From: Gemmatimonadota bacterium
GTDB taxonomy: Bacteria > JAAXHH01
Length of the DNA: 64,000 nt
Reading direction: 5' to 3'
Assembly: GCA_026705925.1 (NCBI GenBank)
Contig: JAPOZT010000037.1
Coordinates: forward strand, 1-64,000
Shown: one piece after another, positions 49,657-58,672 of the stretch
Numbering within the stretch: the first letter of the stretch is position 1
Layout of the letters: the number at the start of each line of letters is the position of its first letter
Program-made: the position numbers and the translations under genes
The notes under the pieces: model-generated
What the model saw: the letters and a program-made list of their open reading frames with translations, nothing else
Databases searched by the model: none
What the model was told of the DNA's origin: nothing

Positions 49657-49685
49657 AAGTTAAAGAAACACAGGGGGAATGTCAA
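49657..49685 (-). promoter_or_regulatory. Candidate promoter of purD-tsaC-xpb
   Basis: TTGACA (49680-49685), 17 bp, TAACTT (49657-49662). The -35 is perfect; the -10 matches at only three positions. Confidence 0.48.
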
Positions 49686-49729
49686 GGCGCGAACACGAAA
49701 AACACCATCGCCGCACGCCCCGAAAACCA

Positions 49730-49757
49730 TTGACAGAGTACATCCCTGCTTTAGTAT
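49730..49757 (+). promoter_or_regulatory. Promoter of the ctpA-DUF4175-TPR-mpl operon
   Basis: TTGACA (49730-49735), 16 bp, TAGTAT (49752-49757). The leader is about 110 nt before the ATG at 49875. Confidence 0.62.
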
Positions 49758-49874
49758 TTATTTGTTACTCTAATATCAACCTGGCGACCTCCCCTGCATG
49801 CAACCTGAAGGTCGTTTCCGGCGCGAACCCGGTCGAATCCCGGACGGAAGACCGGGACGAAGGAGTCTGGCCAT

Positions 49875-51632
49875 ATGTCGATCCTGAAGAAACCGAAATA
49901 CGCCATCCTGCTGGTCTTTGTCGCGGTCGGGTCGTTCCTGCTCGGCAGTGCGGCCGACAGGACGATCCATGCGGCGGACAACATCTTCTCGAGCACCAGG
50001 CTGCTGATGGGCGTGCTCAACCTGGTCAACGACAACTATGTGGAAGAGGTTGAGCCCGGCGAATTGATCTACGCCGCGATCGACGGCATGCTCGAGGTGC
50101 TCGACCCCCATTCCAGCTTCCTGAGCAAGGAGAGCTTCGCCGAAATGGGCGAGCGCTTCAGCGGCAAGTTCTACGGAATCGGGATCGAGTTCGACGTACT
50201 GGATGGATTCCTGTACGTGATTTCCGTGATCGACGAATCGCCGTCGGAAGCCGTTGGGCTGCAGTCCGGAGATCGTATCGTCCGGATCGACGGTGAATCG
50301 GCGATCGGGATCAAGCACGACGAGGTGAGGCAGAAGCTGCGTGGCGAGAAGGGGACCAGGGTGGACGTAACCATCGAGCGGCCCGGCGTCGAAGATTGGT
50401 TCGACGTGACGATTACCCGGGACAGCATCCCCATTCGCAGCGTCAGGACGTCCTTCATGCTGGAAGACCAGACGGGATACATCCAGTTGATCCGGTTCGC
50501 CAAGACCACTTCACGGGAACTGGAGACTGCCCTGGACAGGCTTCAACAGGAGGGCATGGAGCGGCTGATTCTCGACCTGAGAGGCAATTCGGGTGGATAC
50601 CTTGACCAGGCAGTCGAAGTGTCCAGCAAGTTCATACCCGAAGGCCGCGTAATCGTCAAGACCATGGGAAGGAACCGGGGTTCCAACCAGACCTTCAAAT
50701 CGATAAACGGCGTGAACCACCGGGAAATGCCCCTGGTGATCCTGCTGGACCACCGTTCCGCCTCCGCTTCCGAGATCGTGGCGGGCGCCGTCCAGGACTG
50801 GGACCGGGGCGTGATCGCCGGGACCCGAAGCTTCGGCAAGGGCCTCGTTCAGACCCTCTTCGCGGAGCCTCACCTGACAGACGGTTCAGCGCTCAAGCTG
50901 ACGACGGCCAGATACTACACCCCGAGCGGGCGTATGATCCAGCGCGACTATAAGAACAAGTCCTTCCAGGAATACGTCGAAGGCTCGTTCAGCGAGGCCG
51001 GCGAGGCCGGAAGGGAAGCGGGGTCCGATACGGAAGAGGATCGCGCGGACCCGGCAGACGGCGCGGACCCGGTAGACGGCGCGGACCCGGCAGACGGCGC
51101 GGACCCGGCAGACGGCGCGGACCCGGCAGATGGGGCGGAGCAGGCGGACCGCACGGACATCCCGGAACGCACAGAATTCACCACCGCCGCCGGACGAACA
51201 GTCTATGGAGACGGTGGCATTTCTCCCGACGTGGTGATCCCGGCCCCGAAACGCACGTACCCCTTCGTAATCGGCAAGTACAGGGGATGGGTGCCTTTCG
51301 ACCGGGCCTGTTTCGAATTCGCCAACGTCTACAGCGTGTCCCAGGCGGACCGGCAGGAACTCAGGGATGACTTCGACGTCTTCCTGCGGGAATTCCAGGT
51401 CGACGAAGCGATGATCGAAGCGTTCAAGGTCCAGGTCCGGGACTCGGGGATCTCTTTCACCGACGAGGAGTTCAACGACGACCGGGACGTCATCGAACTC
51501 CAGCTGAAGCGGTCACTCGCCCGGAATCTCTGGGGGGATGAGGAAGCCAGCCGCGTAGCCGCGGCCGGTGACGAGCAACTCCAGCAGGCCCGCCAGCTGT
51601 TCTACTCTCACGAAATGCTGGTACAGCAATAG
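49875..51632 (+). CDS. ctpA: S41 C-terminal-processing protease (CtpA-like)
   Basis: A 585-residue membrane-anchored serine protease. A signal anchor (KYAILLVFVAVGSFLLGSAA) precedes an N-terminal helical cap, a PDZ domain (about 95-180, GKFYGIGIEFDVLDG to SGDRIVRIDGESAIG) and the protease core LILDLRGNSGGYLDQAVEVS. The catalytic Ser is in RSASASEIVAGAVQDWDRG (295-305) and the Lys322 base in SFGKGLVQ. After the core, at 389-423, five ADGADP units form an acidic low-complexity insert (51039-51143). A further helical domain of about 140 residues completes the protein. It is the promoter-proximal gene of an envelope operon with DUF4175, TPR and mpl. Confidence 0.94.
   Translation: MSILKKPKYAILLVFVAVGSFLLGSAADRTIHAADNIFSSTRLLMGVLNLVNDNYVEEVEPGELIYAAIDGMLEVLDPHSSFLSKESFAEMGERFSGKFYGIGIEFDVLDGFLYVISVIDESPSEAVGLQSGDRIVRIDGESAIGIKHDEVRQKLRGEKGTRVDVTIERPGVEDWFDVTITRDSIPIRSVRTSFMLEDQTGYIQLIRFAKTTSRELETALDRLQQEGMERLILDLRGNSGGYLDQAVEVSSKFIPEGRVIVKTMGRNRGSNQTFKSINGVNHREMPLVILLDHRSASASEIVAGAVQDWDRGVIAGTRSFGKGLVQTLFAEPHLTDGSALKLTTARYYTPSGRMIQRDYKNKSFQEYVEGSFSEAGEAGREAGSDTEEDRADPADGADPVDGADPADGADPADGADPADGAEQADRTDIPERTEFTTAAGRTVYGDGGISPDVVIPAPKRTYPFVIGKYRGWVPFDRACFEFANVYSVSQADRQELRDDFDVFLREFQVDEAMIEAFKVQVRDSGISFTDEEFNDDRDVIELQLKRSLARNLWGDEEASRVAAAGDEQLQQARQLFYSHEMLVQQ
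51039..51143. repeat. 18-nt tandem units coding (ADGADP)n in ctpA
   Basis: Five units of 18 nt start at 51054, 51072, 51090, 51108 and 51126, preceded by a partial unit. The middle units are almost identical. The encoded hexapeptide is ADGADP with VDGADP and ADGAEQ variants. Confidence 0.93.
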
Positions 51633-51658
51633 CGTAAAACGACGGAAGCTTCCGGGCT

Positions 51659-51712
51659 GCCTGGTCCGCCCGAGCCGCCTGGGCCGCCTCGGCCGCACGG
51701 ACCGCGCGGCTC
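51659..51712. repeat. Six degenerate 9-nt tandem units after the ctpA stop
   Basis: Units of the form GCCNGGNCC start at 51659 and repeat every 9 nt through 51712, in the spacer between the protease and DUF4175 genes. Confidence 0.75.
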
Positions 51713-51745
51713 ACGGGCAATGCCGGAGCACGCCAAGGACTGACC

Positions 51746-54700
51746 GTGCCGAGTAAAACCACCCTTTCCACCTGGCACGCGCTGCGAAACCGGCTTCACG
51801 CGCTACGCATCCGAAGCCGGTGGATCGTCATTGTCGAAGGGCTGTTAACCGCCGGCGCGCTGATCTGCATCCTCGCGCTTTCCCTGGCCGCGCTCGAATC
51901 CTTCCTGTATCTCGACCGGGCGGTTCGCCTGGGTCTGATCGCGGCGGGGATCCTCCTCCTCGCGGCCTGGCCGGTCCGGCACTGCCTGGACCGCCTGCGT
52001 AGCGGTTTGTCCGACGTGGACCTCGCGCGGCGGGTCGATCGCGAGTACCCCGACCTGAACGACCGGGTCACCGTGGCCCTGCAACTCGCCGAGCAGCGGC
52101 AGGCGGGTTCCAGTGCGTACGGAGCCTCTCCCGCACTACTGGACGCGGCGGTATCGGATACCGTGCGGCACACCGAATCGGTGGATTTCAACGAAGCGGA
52201 TCAGCGGCGCCGCATCGCCCGGTCCGCCAGGGGATTCGGCTTGGCCGCGCTGCTGGCGCTGATCGCGATGGCCGCCTATGGCGCGCCGCTTGCGGGCGCG
52301 CTGAACCGCCTGGCAAGCCCCCTGACCCATTTCCAACCCCCGCAACGCACATTTCTGAGCGTTAAGCCGGGCGACGTGGAAGTCACATCGGGCGGACAGG
52401 TCACGATCATGGCCGAAGCGACCGGGGAGCAACCCGACCGGGCCGTGCTGCAACTGGTCTCCGACGACGGACTGCGGAATGCCGTGGAGATGAAGGTCAC
52501 GGCGCCCGCAACATACGCCCACACCGTGCGGGAGATCCGGGGAAGCCTGACCTACGTCGTCGAAGCCGGCGACGCCGCCACCCCTCCATTCCGAATCGAC
52601 GCCATAGATCGCCCGTTCCTCGGGGCGCTGCACCTGACCTATCGCTATCCGGTCTATACCGGGCTGGCGCCCAGAACCACCACGGAAGGCGGAGACATCG
52701 TCGCGTTGAAAGGAACGAAGGTGGAACTTTCCGCCGTGAACGCGGGCCGGGACCTGTCGGAGGCGGCGCTTTACCTCGAGCATGCGGACAGGCCGGTAAC
52801 CATGGAGGTGGTGAACGACACGGCCTCGGCATCGCTGACCGTGGGAACCGACGGGCGTTACCGCATCTCGCTGCGCAACGCGGCCGGCCACGAAAACGTG
52901 CGTCCCCCCTGGTACCGGATCATCGCATTGCCGGACCGCGCGCCGTCCTTGCGGATCCTGTCTCCGGGCCGGGACACCGACCTCACGGAGAACATGGTCG
53001 TTCCGTTCCTGGTATCGGCCACGGACGACTTCGGATTCTCGGCCATGAACCTGATCCATCGCAAGGAACCCAAAGGCGAAGAGCGGGTCAGGTCCATCCC
53101 CGTGGATAAGGAGTCCACGATGATGACGCAGCCCTTCGTCTGGGACCTGTCCAGTGATAACCTGTTTCCCGGGGACGTGGTCTCCTACCGGATCGAACTA
53201 TATGACAACGACATGGTTTCGGGTCCCAAGCGGGTGGTAAGCCGAACCTACACGGTCCGGTTTCCATCGATTGAAGAGATCTACGAACAGATCGACCAGA
53301 CGCAGGAGCAGCAGGTGTCCGACATGGAAGACCTGCTGGAAACGCAGGAGGAATCGAAGAAGAAGATCGAAGCGCTGAACCGGACGCTTGAACAGAAGGC
53401 GCGGCAGGAAGCAGAGGGGGTTCCGACGGAGGAATTGACTTGGGAGCAGAAGAAGGAGATCGAATCCGTTCTGGCCGGCCAGGAACAGGCGACCGACGAA
53501 CTCCTCAAGGCGGCCGAAGCGGTGAAGGCGACCATGGAAACCCTGGAAGACCACGATTCGATGAGCCAGGAACTCATCGACAAGATGGATCAGTTGAGAA
53601 AGCTGTTTCAGGAGATCGCCACGCCCGAACTGCTGGAGGCCATGCGGGACCTGCAACAAGCCCTTCAGTCCATCGACGACGAGCAGCTGAAAGCGTCGAT
53701 GGAAGCGTTCGAATTCGAGCAGGAGGAGTTCCTGAAACGCCTGGAGCGCAGTCTCTCCATTCTGAGGAGAATCCGGACGGAGCAGCAGTTGATGGCCGCC
53801 GTTCGCCAGACCCAGGACCTCGCCGCCCGGCAGGACGAACTGCGCTATGCCACGGAGAATACGTCGGACGGCCGGGAAGGGACGGAACTGGCGGAAAAGC
53901 AGGGTCAACTGGGCGAGGATACGGGTGCTCTGCAACGCGGTCTCGACAACCTGGCGGACGAAATGGAAGCGTTCCGGGACATGCCGGCAGAAAGCGTTAG
54001 GGACGCGTCCAGAGAGATGGAACGCCAGGAAATGACGGACTCCATGGAACAGATCGCTTCGCAGCTCAGAATGGGCAGGATGCAGCAGGCGATGGAAGGC
54101 CAGGCTGAAATGTCCCAGGCGCTTACCAGCCTGGGTCAGCAACTGCAGGAGATCCAGGACCAGCTCCAGGAAGACCGGATGCAGGAGATCGCCGAGGGCA
54201 TGCGGCGCGCGATGCACCAACTGGTCGATCTCTCCGTCGGCCAGGAGGACCTCAACGAACGCACGCGTCAGCCGGGCGGGTCCGTTACCCGGATCGATAT
54301 CCTTTCGGAGGACCAGCAGGGTCTCTCGGACGGCGCATCGCTCGTAACCAACGACCTCGTATCCATCGCCCGGAAGACGATGTTCATCTCGCCGGCCATC
54401 GGACGGGCGCTGGGAGAAACGCTGAACAGCATGGACCGCGCGGAGGGTCACCTGGCCGAACAGGAACGCGATTCCGCCTCCGAAGAGCAACTGGCCGCCA
54501 TGGAGGCGCTGAACGAAACCGTACTCGCGCTGCAGCGGGCCATGCGCAACATGGCGAATTCCGGATCGTCCTCCGGCATGATGGATCTCATCGAACGGTT
54601 GCAGAGCATGGCGAGGCAACAGACCGGGATCAACGATCAGATGAACCAGATGATGGACGAGTCTGAAGGGCAAATGGATCTGCAGACCCAGGCGCAGGTT

Positions 54701-55138
54701 TCCAGGCTGGCGGCACGGCAGGACGCGTTGCGAAAGAGCCTCGAGCAACTGCGGCGGGAACAGCAGGTCAACCAGGGCCAGGTCCTCGGACGGCTGCAGG
54801 AAATCGAAAAGGAGATGGAGGACACGGTACGGGAATTGCAGCAGTACCAGATCGACCCCGCCCTGGTGGAGCGCCAGCAACGGATCCTGTCCAGGCTGTT
54901 GGACGCTTCGAGGTCCATACGCGGTCAGCGGCGGGAGGAAAGGCGTCGGGCCGCCCCGGGCGAGGACCTGGCGACCCGCCCGTCACCCGGCGATTTGTCA
55001 GATGACCTGACCCGGTTCGAACGCACCCTGCGTGACGATGTCATGGGCCGTATAGACGAAGGCGTGTATCCACAGGAATACGAAGCGCTCATTCGTGCCT
55101 ATTTCCGCGCACTTTCAACCGTTCCGGTCGTGAACTAG
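51746..55138 (+). CDS. DUF4175-family membrane coiled-coil protein
   Basis: A 1130-residue protein. Two N-terminal membrane helices (about 27-50 and 58-76) and a third (about 165-185) flank a cytosolic segment. A beta-rich extracytoplasmic part follows (about 195-500), with GGQVTIMAEATGEQPDRAVLQLVSDDG and PFLGALHLTYRYPVYTGLAPRTTTEGG. From 505 to about 1030 the protein is Gln/Glu/Met-rich coiled coil (TQEQQVSDMEDLLETQEESKKKIEALN), and it ends in a short globular end, RFERTLRDDVMGRIDEG. This layout is that of DUF4175 proteins, whose function is unknown. The start is a GTG. It ends 3 bp before the TPR gene, within the envelope operon. A scaffolding role across the envelope is an inference from shape. 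Confidence 0.88.
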   Translation: MPSKTTLSTWHALRNRLHALRIRSRWIVIVEGLLTAGALICILALSLAALESFLYLDRAVRLGLIAAGILLLAAWPVRHCLDRLRSGLSDVDLARRVDREYPDLNDRVTVALQLAEQRQAGSSAYGASPALLDAAVSDTVRHTESVDFNEADQRRRIARSARGFGLAALLALIAMAAYGAPLAGALNRLASPLTHFQPPQRTFLSVKPGDVEVTSGGQVTIMAEATGEQPDRAVLQLVSDDGLRNAVEMKVTAPATYAHTVREIRGSLTYVVEAGDAATPPFRIDAIDRPFLGALHLTYRYPVYTGLAPRTTTEGGDIVALKGTKVELSAVNAGRDLSEAALYLEHADRPVTMEVVNDTASASLTVGTDGRYRISLRNAAGHENVRPPWYRIIALPDRAPSLRILSPGRDTDLTENMVVPFLVSATDDFGFSAMNLIHRKEPKGEERVRSIPVDKESTMMTQPFVWDLSSDNLFPGDVVSYRIELYDNDMVSGPKRVVSRTYTVRFPSIEEIYEQIDQTQEQQVSDMEDLLETQEESKKKIEALNRTLEQKARQEAEGVPTEELTWEQKKEIESVLAGQEQATDELLKAAEAVKATMETLEDHDSMSQELIDKMDQLRKLFQEIATPELLEAMRDLQQALQSIDDEQLKASMEAFEFEQEEFLKRLERSLSILRRIRTEQQLMAAVRQTQDLAARQDELRYATENTSDGREGTELAEKQGQLGEDTGALQRGLDNLADEMEAFRDMPAESVRDASREMERQEMTDSMEQIASQLRMGRMQQAMEGQAEMSQALTSLGQQLQEIQDQLQEDRMQEIAEGMRRAMHQLVDLSVGQEDLNERTRQPGGSVTRIDILSEDQQGLSDGASLVTNDLVSIARKTMFISPAIGRALGETLNSMDRAEGHLAEQERDSASEEQLAAMEALNETVLALQRAMRNMANSGSSSGMMDLIERLQSMARQQTGINDQMNQMMDESEGQMDLQTQAQVSRLAARQDALRKSLEQLRREQQVNQGQVLGRLQEIEKEMEDTVRELQQYQIDPALVERQQRILSRLLDASRSIRGQRREERRRAAPGEDLATRPSPGDLSDDLTRFERTLRDDVMGRIDEGVYPQEYEALIRAYFRALSTVPVVN

Positions 55139-55141
55139 GCG

Positions 55142-57097
55142 GTGATCGTGATTCGCAGCCCCAAAGCGCTTCGCGGCCCTGCCTTACCTCGACGTGCGCG
55201 TTATGCAAGCGGTCTCCTCACTGCACCGCGACATACGCTTCTCGCAGGCGTACTGCTCGCCGTTCCGCTACGTGCGCATCTCGCAGGCGGTCTGCTCGCC
55301 GTATTGCTGGCGGTTCAGGTTTTCCTGCCCTCAAGCGCCGAGGGACAACTCAGCCGGTCCGCCGATCTGAACCGGCGGATCGAACAGGCCCGAAGCCTGG
55401 AACGCCTCCGGCAGTACGACCGGGCGGCCGTCCTGTTCGAACGGGTGCTGAGGGACTATCCGGATAACCGGTCCGCCCTGAACGGCGCCCTCAGGCTGTA
55501 CTTCAGGCTGGAAGCCTTCGACAAGCTGATCCCTCTGCTCGAAACGCACATCGCGAAGTCTCCCGACGATTCAAGATTGCGCGGCAGGCTTGCCGAAGCA
55601 CTTTTCGGCGCCGGACGGGACGACGAGGCAGAGGAACAGCTCCGCGACATGCTGGTGCGTTTTCCGCAAAGCGAATCGGCCGTAAGCCAGATCGCCAATC
55701 TGCACCTGAGAAGAGAGGCATACGACCGGGCCATACAGACTTACCTGGACGGCCGGAATCGGCTGGGGAAACCCGAGGCTTTCGCCCTGGCGCTCGCCAG
55801 TGTGTATACCAGTGCGTTCGAAGTGACGGGCGCAGTAAGGGAATTCACGCGCTGGTTGACACAGCAACCTGGCCAGGCGCGTATCGTCAACGACCGGATC
55901 GACCTACTCGCGTCGATCGGAAGCCAGGAACTCGTGGAACAGGCGCTGCGGTCGGCGGCATCCGAACACCGGGACAGCAAGGACGCCCAGGATCTGCTCG
56001 GTAGCTTCTATCTGCGGTCCGGCAAGCCGGAGGATGCGCTGGCGGCGTACCGTGAAGCGGACCGGCTGGACGGGGACAGCGGGAAATACCTGGTCCGGTA
56101 TGCCGATTGGGCGTTGCGGGAAGGGCATCACCAGGACGCCATCGATGCGTACCGGGAGTTGATCGAGGCGGACGGATCGGAGGCCCTGCGCGCCGAGGCG
56201 TATACCGGCCTTGCCCTGGCGTTCCGTGAGCATGGCGGCGTGGACGATGCCGCCGGGACCTACCGGCAAATCATCGCGCAGTATCCGAATACCGGGTTCC
56301 ACGACGAGGCCCTGTCCAACCTGGCGGAATTGCACCTGGTCCAATACCGGGACGCGCCGCGGGCGCTCGCCATGTACCGTTCTCTGCTGGCCGACGCTTC
56401 CGCGCCGGAGTACCGGGAGAAAGCCCGGTTCGGTATCGCGGAGTGTTACGTCGTCATGGGCAGCCTGGAAGACGCGCTCGTCCAGTACAACGCCATCCTC
56501 GAGCCGGACGGCGAACCCATTGACGCCGAGACCCGGGCGCGGACGCAATACCACCTGGGTGAACTGGCGCTGTTCCAGGACCGGCTGGACGATGCCCTGG
56601 GCCAGTTCCAGGAGACGGCGGACCGCTTTACGGGCAGTCCCTATGCCAACGATGCGCTGGCGTGGACCATCCTGATTGCGGAGGGCCGCCAGGGCGGAGA
56701 CGGCGCGCTTTCCGACTACATCCGGTCGGTGTTGCTGAGGCGCCAGTACCGGGACCAGCAAGCCCTGGAAGCCTGCAAGTCGTTCGTCGAAGAAAACGCG
56801 CAGAGCCCAATCGCCGACACCGTGATCCTGGACATTGGGATGTTGCTCGACCGGATGGGCAAGCCGTTCCAGGCCGTCGCGGCCCTGCAGGACCTGACCG
56901 AGCGGTACCCGGAGAGCCGACGCGTCGCCGCCGCCCGCTGGCGAATCGCGGAGATCTACGAAACAAAGATCGGAGACATTCCCCGGGCGCTCACCGAGTA
57001 CGAGACCCTGCTCCTCGCCCACCCTGACCACTTCAGGAACGACGCCGTCCGCCGCAAGATCCGGAAACTGACCGAAGACCATCCCCCCATGCCGTGA
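55142..57097 (+). CDS. Exported TPR-repeat protein
   Basis: A 651-residue protein. The N-terminus (about 25-60) is a signal sequence that itself looks internally duplicated (LLAGVLLAVPLRAHLAGGLLAVLLAVQVFLP). From about 65 to 645 it is almost wholly TPR-like helical repeats (QYDRAAVLFERVLRDYPDNRSAL, SDDDEAEEQLRDMLVRFPQSE-type units, DALAAYREADRLDGDSGKYLVRYADWAL, LDDALGQFQETADRFTGSPYANDAL). The start is GTG 55142 or GTG 55148. It lies 3 bp after the DUF4175 gene and overlaps the next gene by 4 bp. It is probably a periplasmic partner of DUF4175 or CtpA, by context only. Confidence 0.88.
   Translation: MIVIRSPKALRGPALPRRARYASGLLTAPRHTLLAGVLLAVPLRAHLAGGLLAVLLAVQVFLPSSAEGQLSRSADLNRRIEQARSLERLRQYDRAAVLFERVLRDYPDNRSALNGALRLYFRLEAFDKLIPLLETHIAKSPDDSRLRGRLAEALFGAGRDDEAEEQLRDMLVRFPQSESAVSQIANLHLRREAYDRAIQTYLDGRNRLGKPEAFALALASVYTSAFEVTGAVREFTRWLTQQPGQARIVNDRIDLLASIGSQELVEQALRSAASEHRDSKDAQDLLGSFYLRSGKPEDALAAYREADRLDGDSGKYLVRYADWALREGHHQDAIDAYRELIEADGSEALRAEAYTGLALAFREHGGVDDAAGTYRQIIAQYPNTGFHDEALSNLAELHLVQYRDAPRALAMYRSLLADASAPEYREKARFGIAECYVVMGSLEDALVQYNAILEPDGEPIDAETRARTQYHLGELALFQDRLDDALGQFQETADRFTGSPYANDALAWTILIAEGRQGGDGALSDYIRSVLLRRQYRDQQALEACKSFVEENAQSPIADTVILDIGMLLDRMGKPFQAVAALQDLTERYPESRRVAAARWRIAEIYETKIGDIPRALTEYETLLLAHPDHFRNDAVRRKIRKLTEDHPPMP
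55215..55325. repeat. Degenerate repeats coding the TPR-protein signal region
   Basis: GCANGCGGTCTNCTCNCNGC-type blocks recur near 55205, 55246 and 55283. The latter two, CTCGCAGGCGTACTGCTCGC and CTCGCAGGCGGTCTGCTCGC, are nearly the same. The signal helix appears to have been lengthened by duplication. Confidence 0.68.
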
Positions 57098-58560
57098 CCA
57101 TGTCCCGACCGCTTCACATACACCTTGTGGCCGTTTGCGGCACGGGCATGGGCGCACTCGCGGTGATGCTCAAGTCCCTGGGACACCGGGTCACAGGAAG
57201 CGACGAGAACGTATATCCCCCCATGAGCACGGTGCTCTCGGAGCAGCAGATACCGGTATTCGAGGGATTCGCTGCCGCCAACCTGGATCCACCGCCGGAC
57301 CTCGTGGTCATTGGAAACGCCGTTTCGCGAGGCAATCCCGAGGCCGAAGCCGTCCTGGACCGGAAGATCCGGTTCGCTTCCATGCCGGAGACGCTCAAGT
57401 CCTTCTTCCTGTGGGACCGCCGATCGATCGTGGTCACCGGCACACACGGCAAGACGACGACTACGGCGATGCTCGCCTGGGTGCTCACGGAGGCCGGCCT
57501 GGATCCCAGTTACATCGTCGGCGGCGTGCCCATCGGCTGGCAGACCGGCGCGCGGCTGGGATCGGGCGACCTGTTCATCCTGGAAGGTGACGAATACGAC
57601 AGCGCCTTCTTCGACAAGCGGGCGAAGTTCCTTCACTACCTGCCCGACACGGTGATCATCAACAACGTCGAGTTCGATCACGCGGACATCTACGATTCGA
57701 TCGACGAGATCGCGCTTGCCTTCAGGAGGCTGGTCAACATCATACCCGAAAACGGGCTGTTGATCGGCCCGGAGGACGACGAGCGCGTCCAGGCGCTCGC
57801 TTCCCACGCATACTGTGCTGTCCATACCCTGGGCATTTTACCGGGCGGGCGCAGGTCGTCGGGCAAGAGCGCGTCATCGGTCGCCCGGTGGTCGGCGCGC
57901 AACGTGTCCTTCGATCCAGGGAGCACGTCCTTCGATCTGTTTGAACGGGACGAGCACCGCGCCCGGCTGTCGACAAGTCAGCTCGGCGAACACAATGTCA
58001 GGAACGCCCTGGCCGTGGTCGCCGCGGCACGCCGTTACGGGGTATCGTGGCCGGACCTGGCGCGAAGTCTCGAGTCCTTCCCCGGTGTGAAACGACGTCT
58101 CGAAGTACGGGGCGAAGTGAATGGCATCACGGTCTACGACGACTTCGCCCACCACCCCACGGCCGTCGAGGCTACGCTGGATGCGTTACGGAAAACCGCG
58201 CCCAACCGCCGGACCTGGGCGGTGTTCGAACCCCGTTCGGCGACGACCATCCGGCGGACCTTCCAGGACGCCTATGCCACCGCCTTCGACCAGGCGGACC
58301 GCGTGCTGATCGCGCCGGTCTACCTGCCCGAGAAAGCGCCTCCCGGTAACCGGTTTTCAGTGGAAGCACTCGTGGCGGGACTGCGTGAACGCGGCGTGGA
58401 CGCCGAAGCCCCGGGCAACGTGGAACAGATCGTTTCGCGACTGGCCGGACAGGCGGTGCCGGGCGACCGGATCGTGTTTATGAGCAACGGGGGTTTCGGC
58501 GGCATCCACGAGAAGACGCTGAACCGGCTGGAGCGCGGGGGCGCATCGGAACCGGGCTAG
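57094..58560 (+). CDS. mpl: Murein peptide ligase Mpl
   Basis: A 488-residue Mur ligase that attaches recycled L-Ala-gamma-D-Glu-meso-Dap tripeptide to UDP-MurNAc. The opening HIHLVAVCGTGMGALAVMLKSLGHRVTGSDENVYPPMST is highly typical of Mpl, as is VVIGNAVSRGNPEAEAVL. The P-loop is GTHGKTTTTAML. The UDP and tripeptide region shows LEGDEYDSAFFDKRAKFLHY and INNVEFDHADIY. YDDFAHHPTAV is the C-terminal domain motif. The start is GTG 57094, which overlaps the TPR stop (GTGA). ATG 57100 is two codons later. It implies peptidoglycan of meso-Dap type and an active recycling pathway. Confidence 0.95.
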   Translation: MTMSRPLHIHLVAVCGTGMGALAVMLKSLGHRVTGSDENVYPPMSTVLSEQQIPVFEGFAAANLDPPPDLVVIGNAVSRGNPEAEAVLDRKIRFASMPETLKSFFLWDRRSIVVTGTHGKTTTTAMLAWVLTEAGLDPSYIVGGVPIGWQTGARLGSGDLFILEGDEYDSAFFDKRAKFLHYLPDTVIINNVEFDHADIYDSIDEIALAFRRLVNIIPENGLLIGPEDDERVQALASHAYCAVHTLGILPGGRRSSGKSASSVARWSARNVSFDPGSTSFDLFERDEHRARLSTSQLGEHNVRNALAVVAAARRYGVSWPDLARSLESFPGVKRRLEVRGEVNGITVYDDFAHHPTAVEATLDALRKTAPNRRTWAVFEPRSATTIRRTFQDAYATAFDQADRVLIAPVYLPEKAPPGNRFSVEALVAGLRERGVDAEAPGNVEQIVSRLAGQAVPGDRIVFMSNGGFGGIHEKTLNRLERGGASEPG

Positions 58561-58593
58561 GCAGGCGGCGACCGGTTTCTGGTGATGGCCGCG

Positions 58594-58672
58594 GTCAGGT
58601 GGAGTTGAGCTGGTCAGGAGGAGTCGAGCCGGTCAGGAGGCGACCGGAGTCAGGCGGCGGCCGGGGTCAGGC
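58594..58672. repeat. Degenerate 17-19 nt repeats at a convergent junction
   Basis: GAGCTGGTCAGGAGGA-, GAGCCGGTCAGGAGGC-, CCGGAGTCAGGCGGC- and CCGGGGTCAGGCG-type units follow each other between the mpl stop and the end of the GNAT gene. The last unit overlaps the GNAT stop codon at 58667. Confidence 0.75.

Larger units (their letters stand above)
49491..49874. other. Divergent intergenic region purD / ctpA
   Basis: These 384 bp separate purD (minus) and the S41 protease gene (plus). They hold a hairpin (49599-49625), a minus-strand promoter candidate (49657-49685) and a plus-strand promoter (49730-49757). A further AT-rich patch (TTATACAAT on the minus strand, near 49548) is a possible second purD start site. 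No gene is seen. Confidence 0.6.

Noticed and set aside
53198..54880. 560-residue open frame on the minus strand
   Set aside because: Antisense to the coiled-coil part of the DUF4175 gene. Its Leu/Phe-rich composition mirrors Gln/Glu codons and is not a membrane protein.
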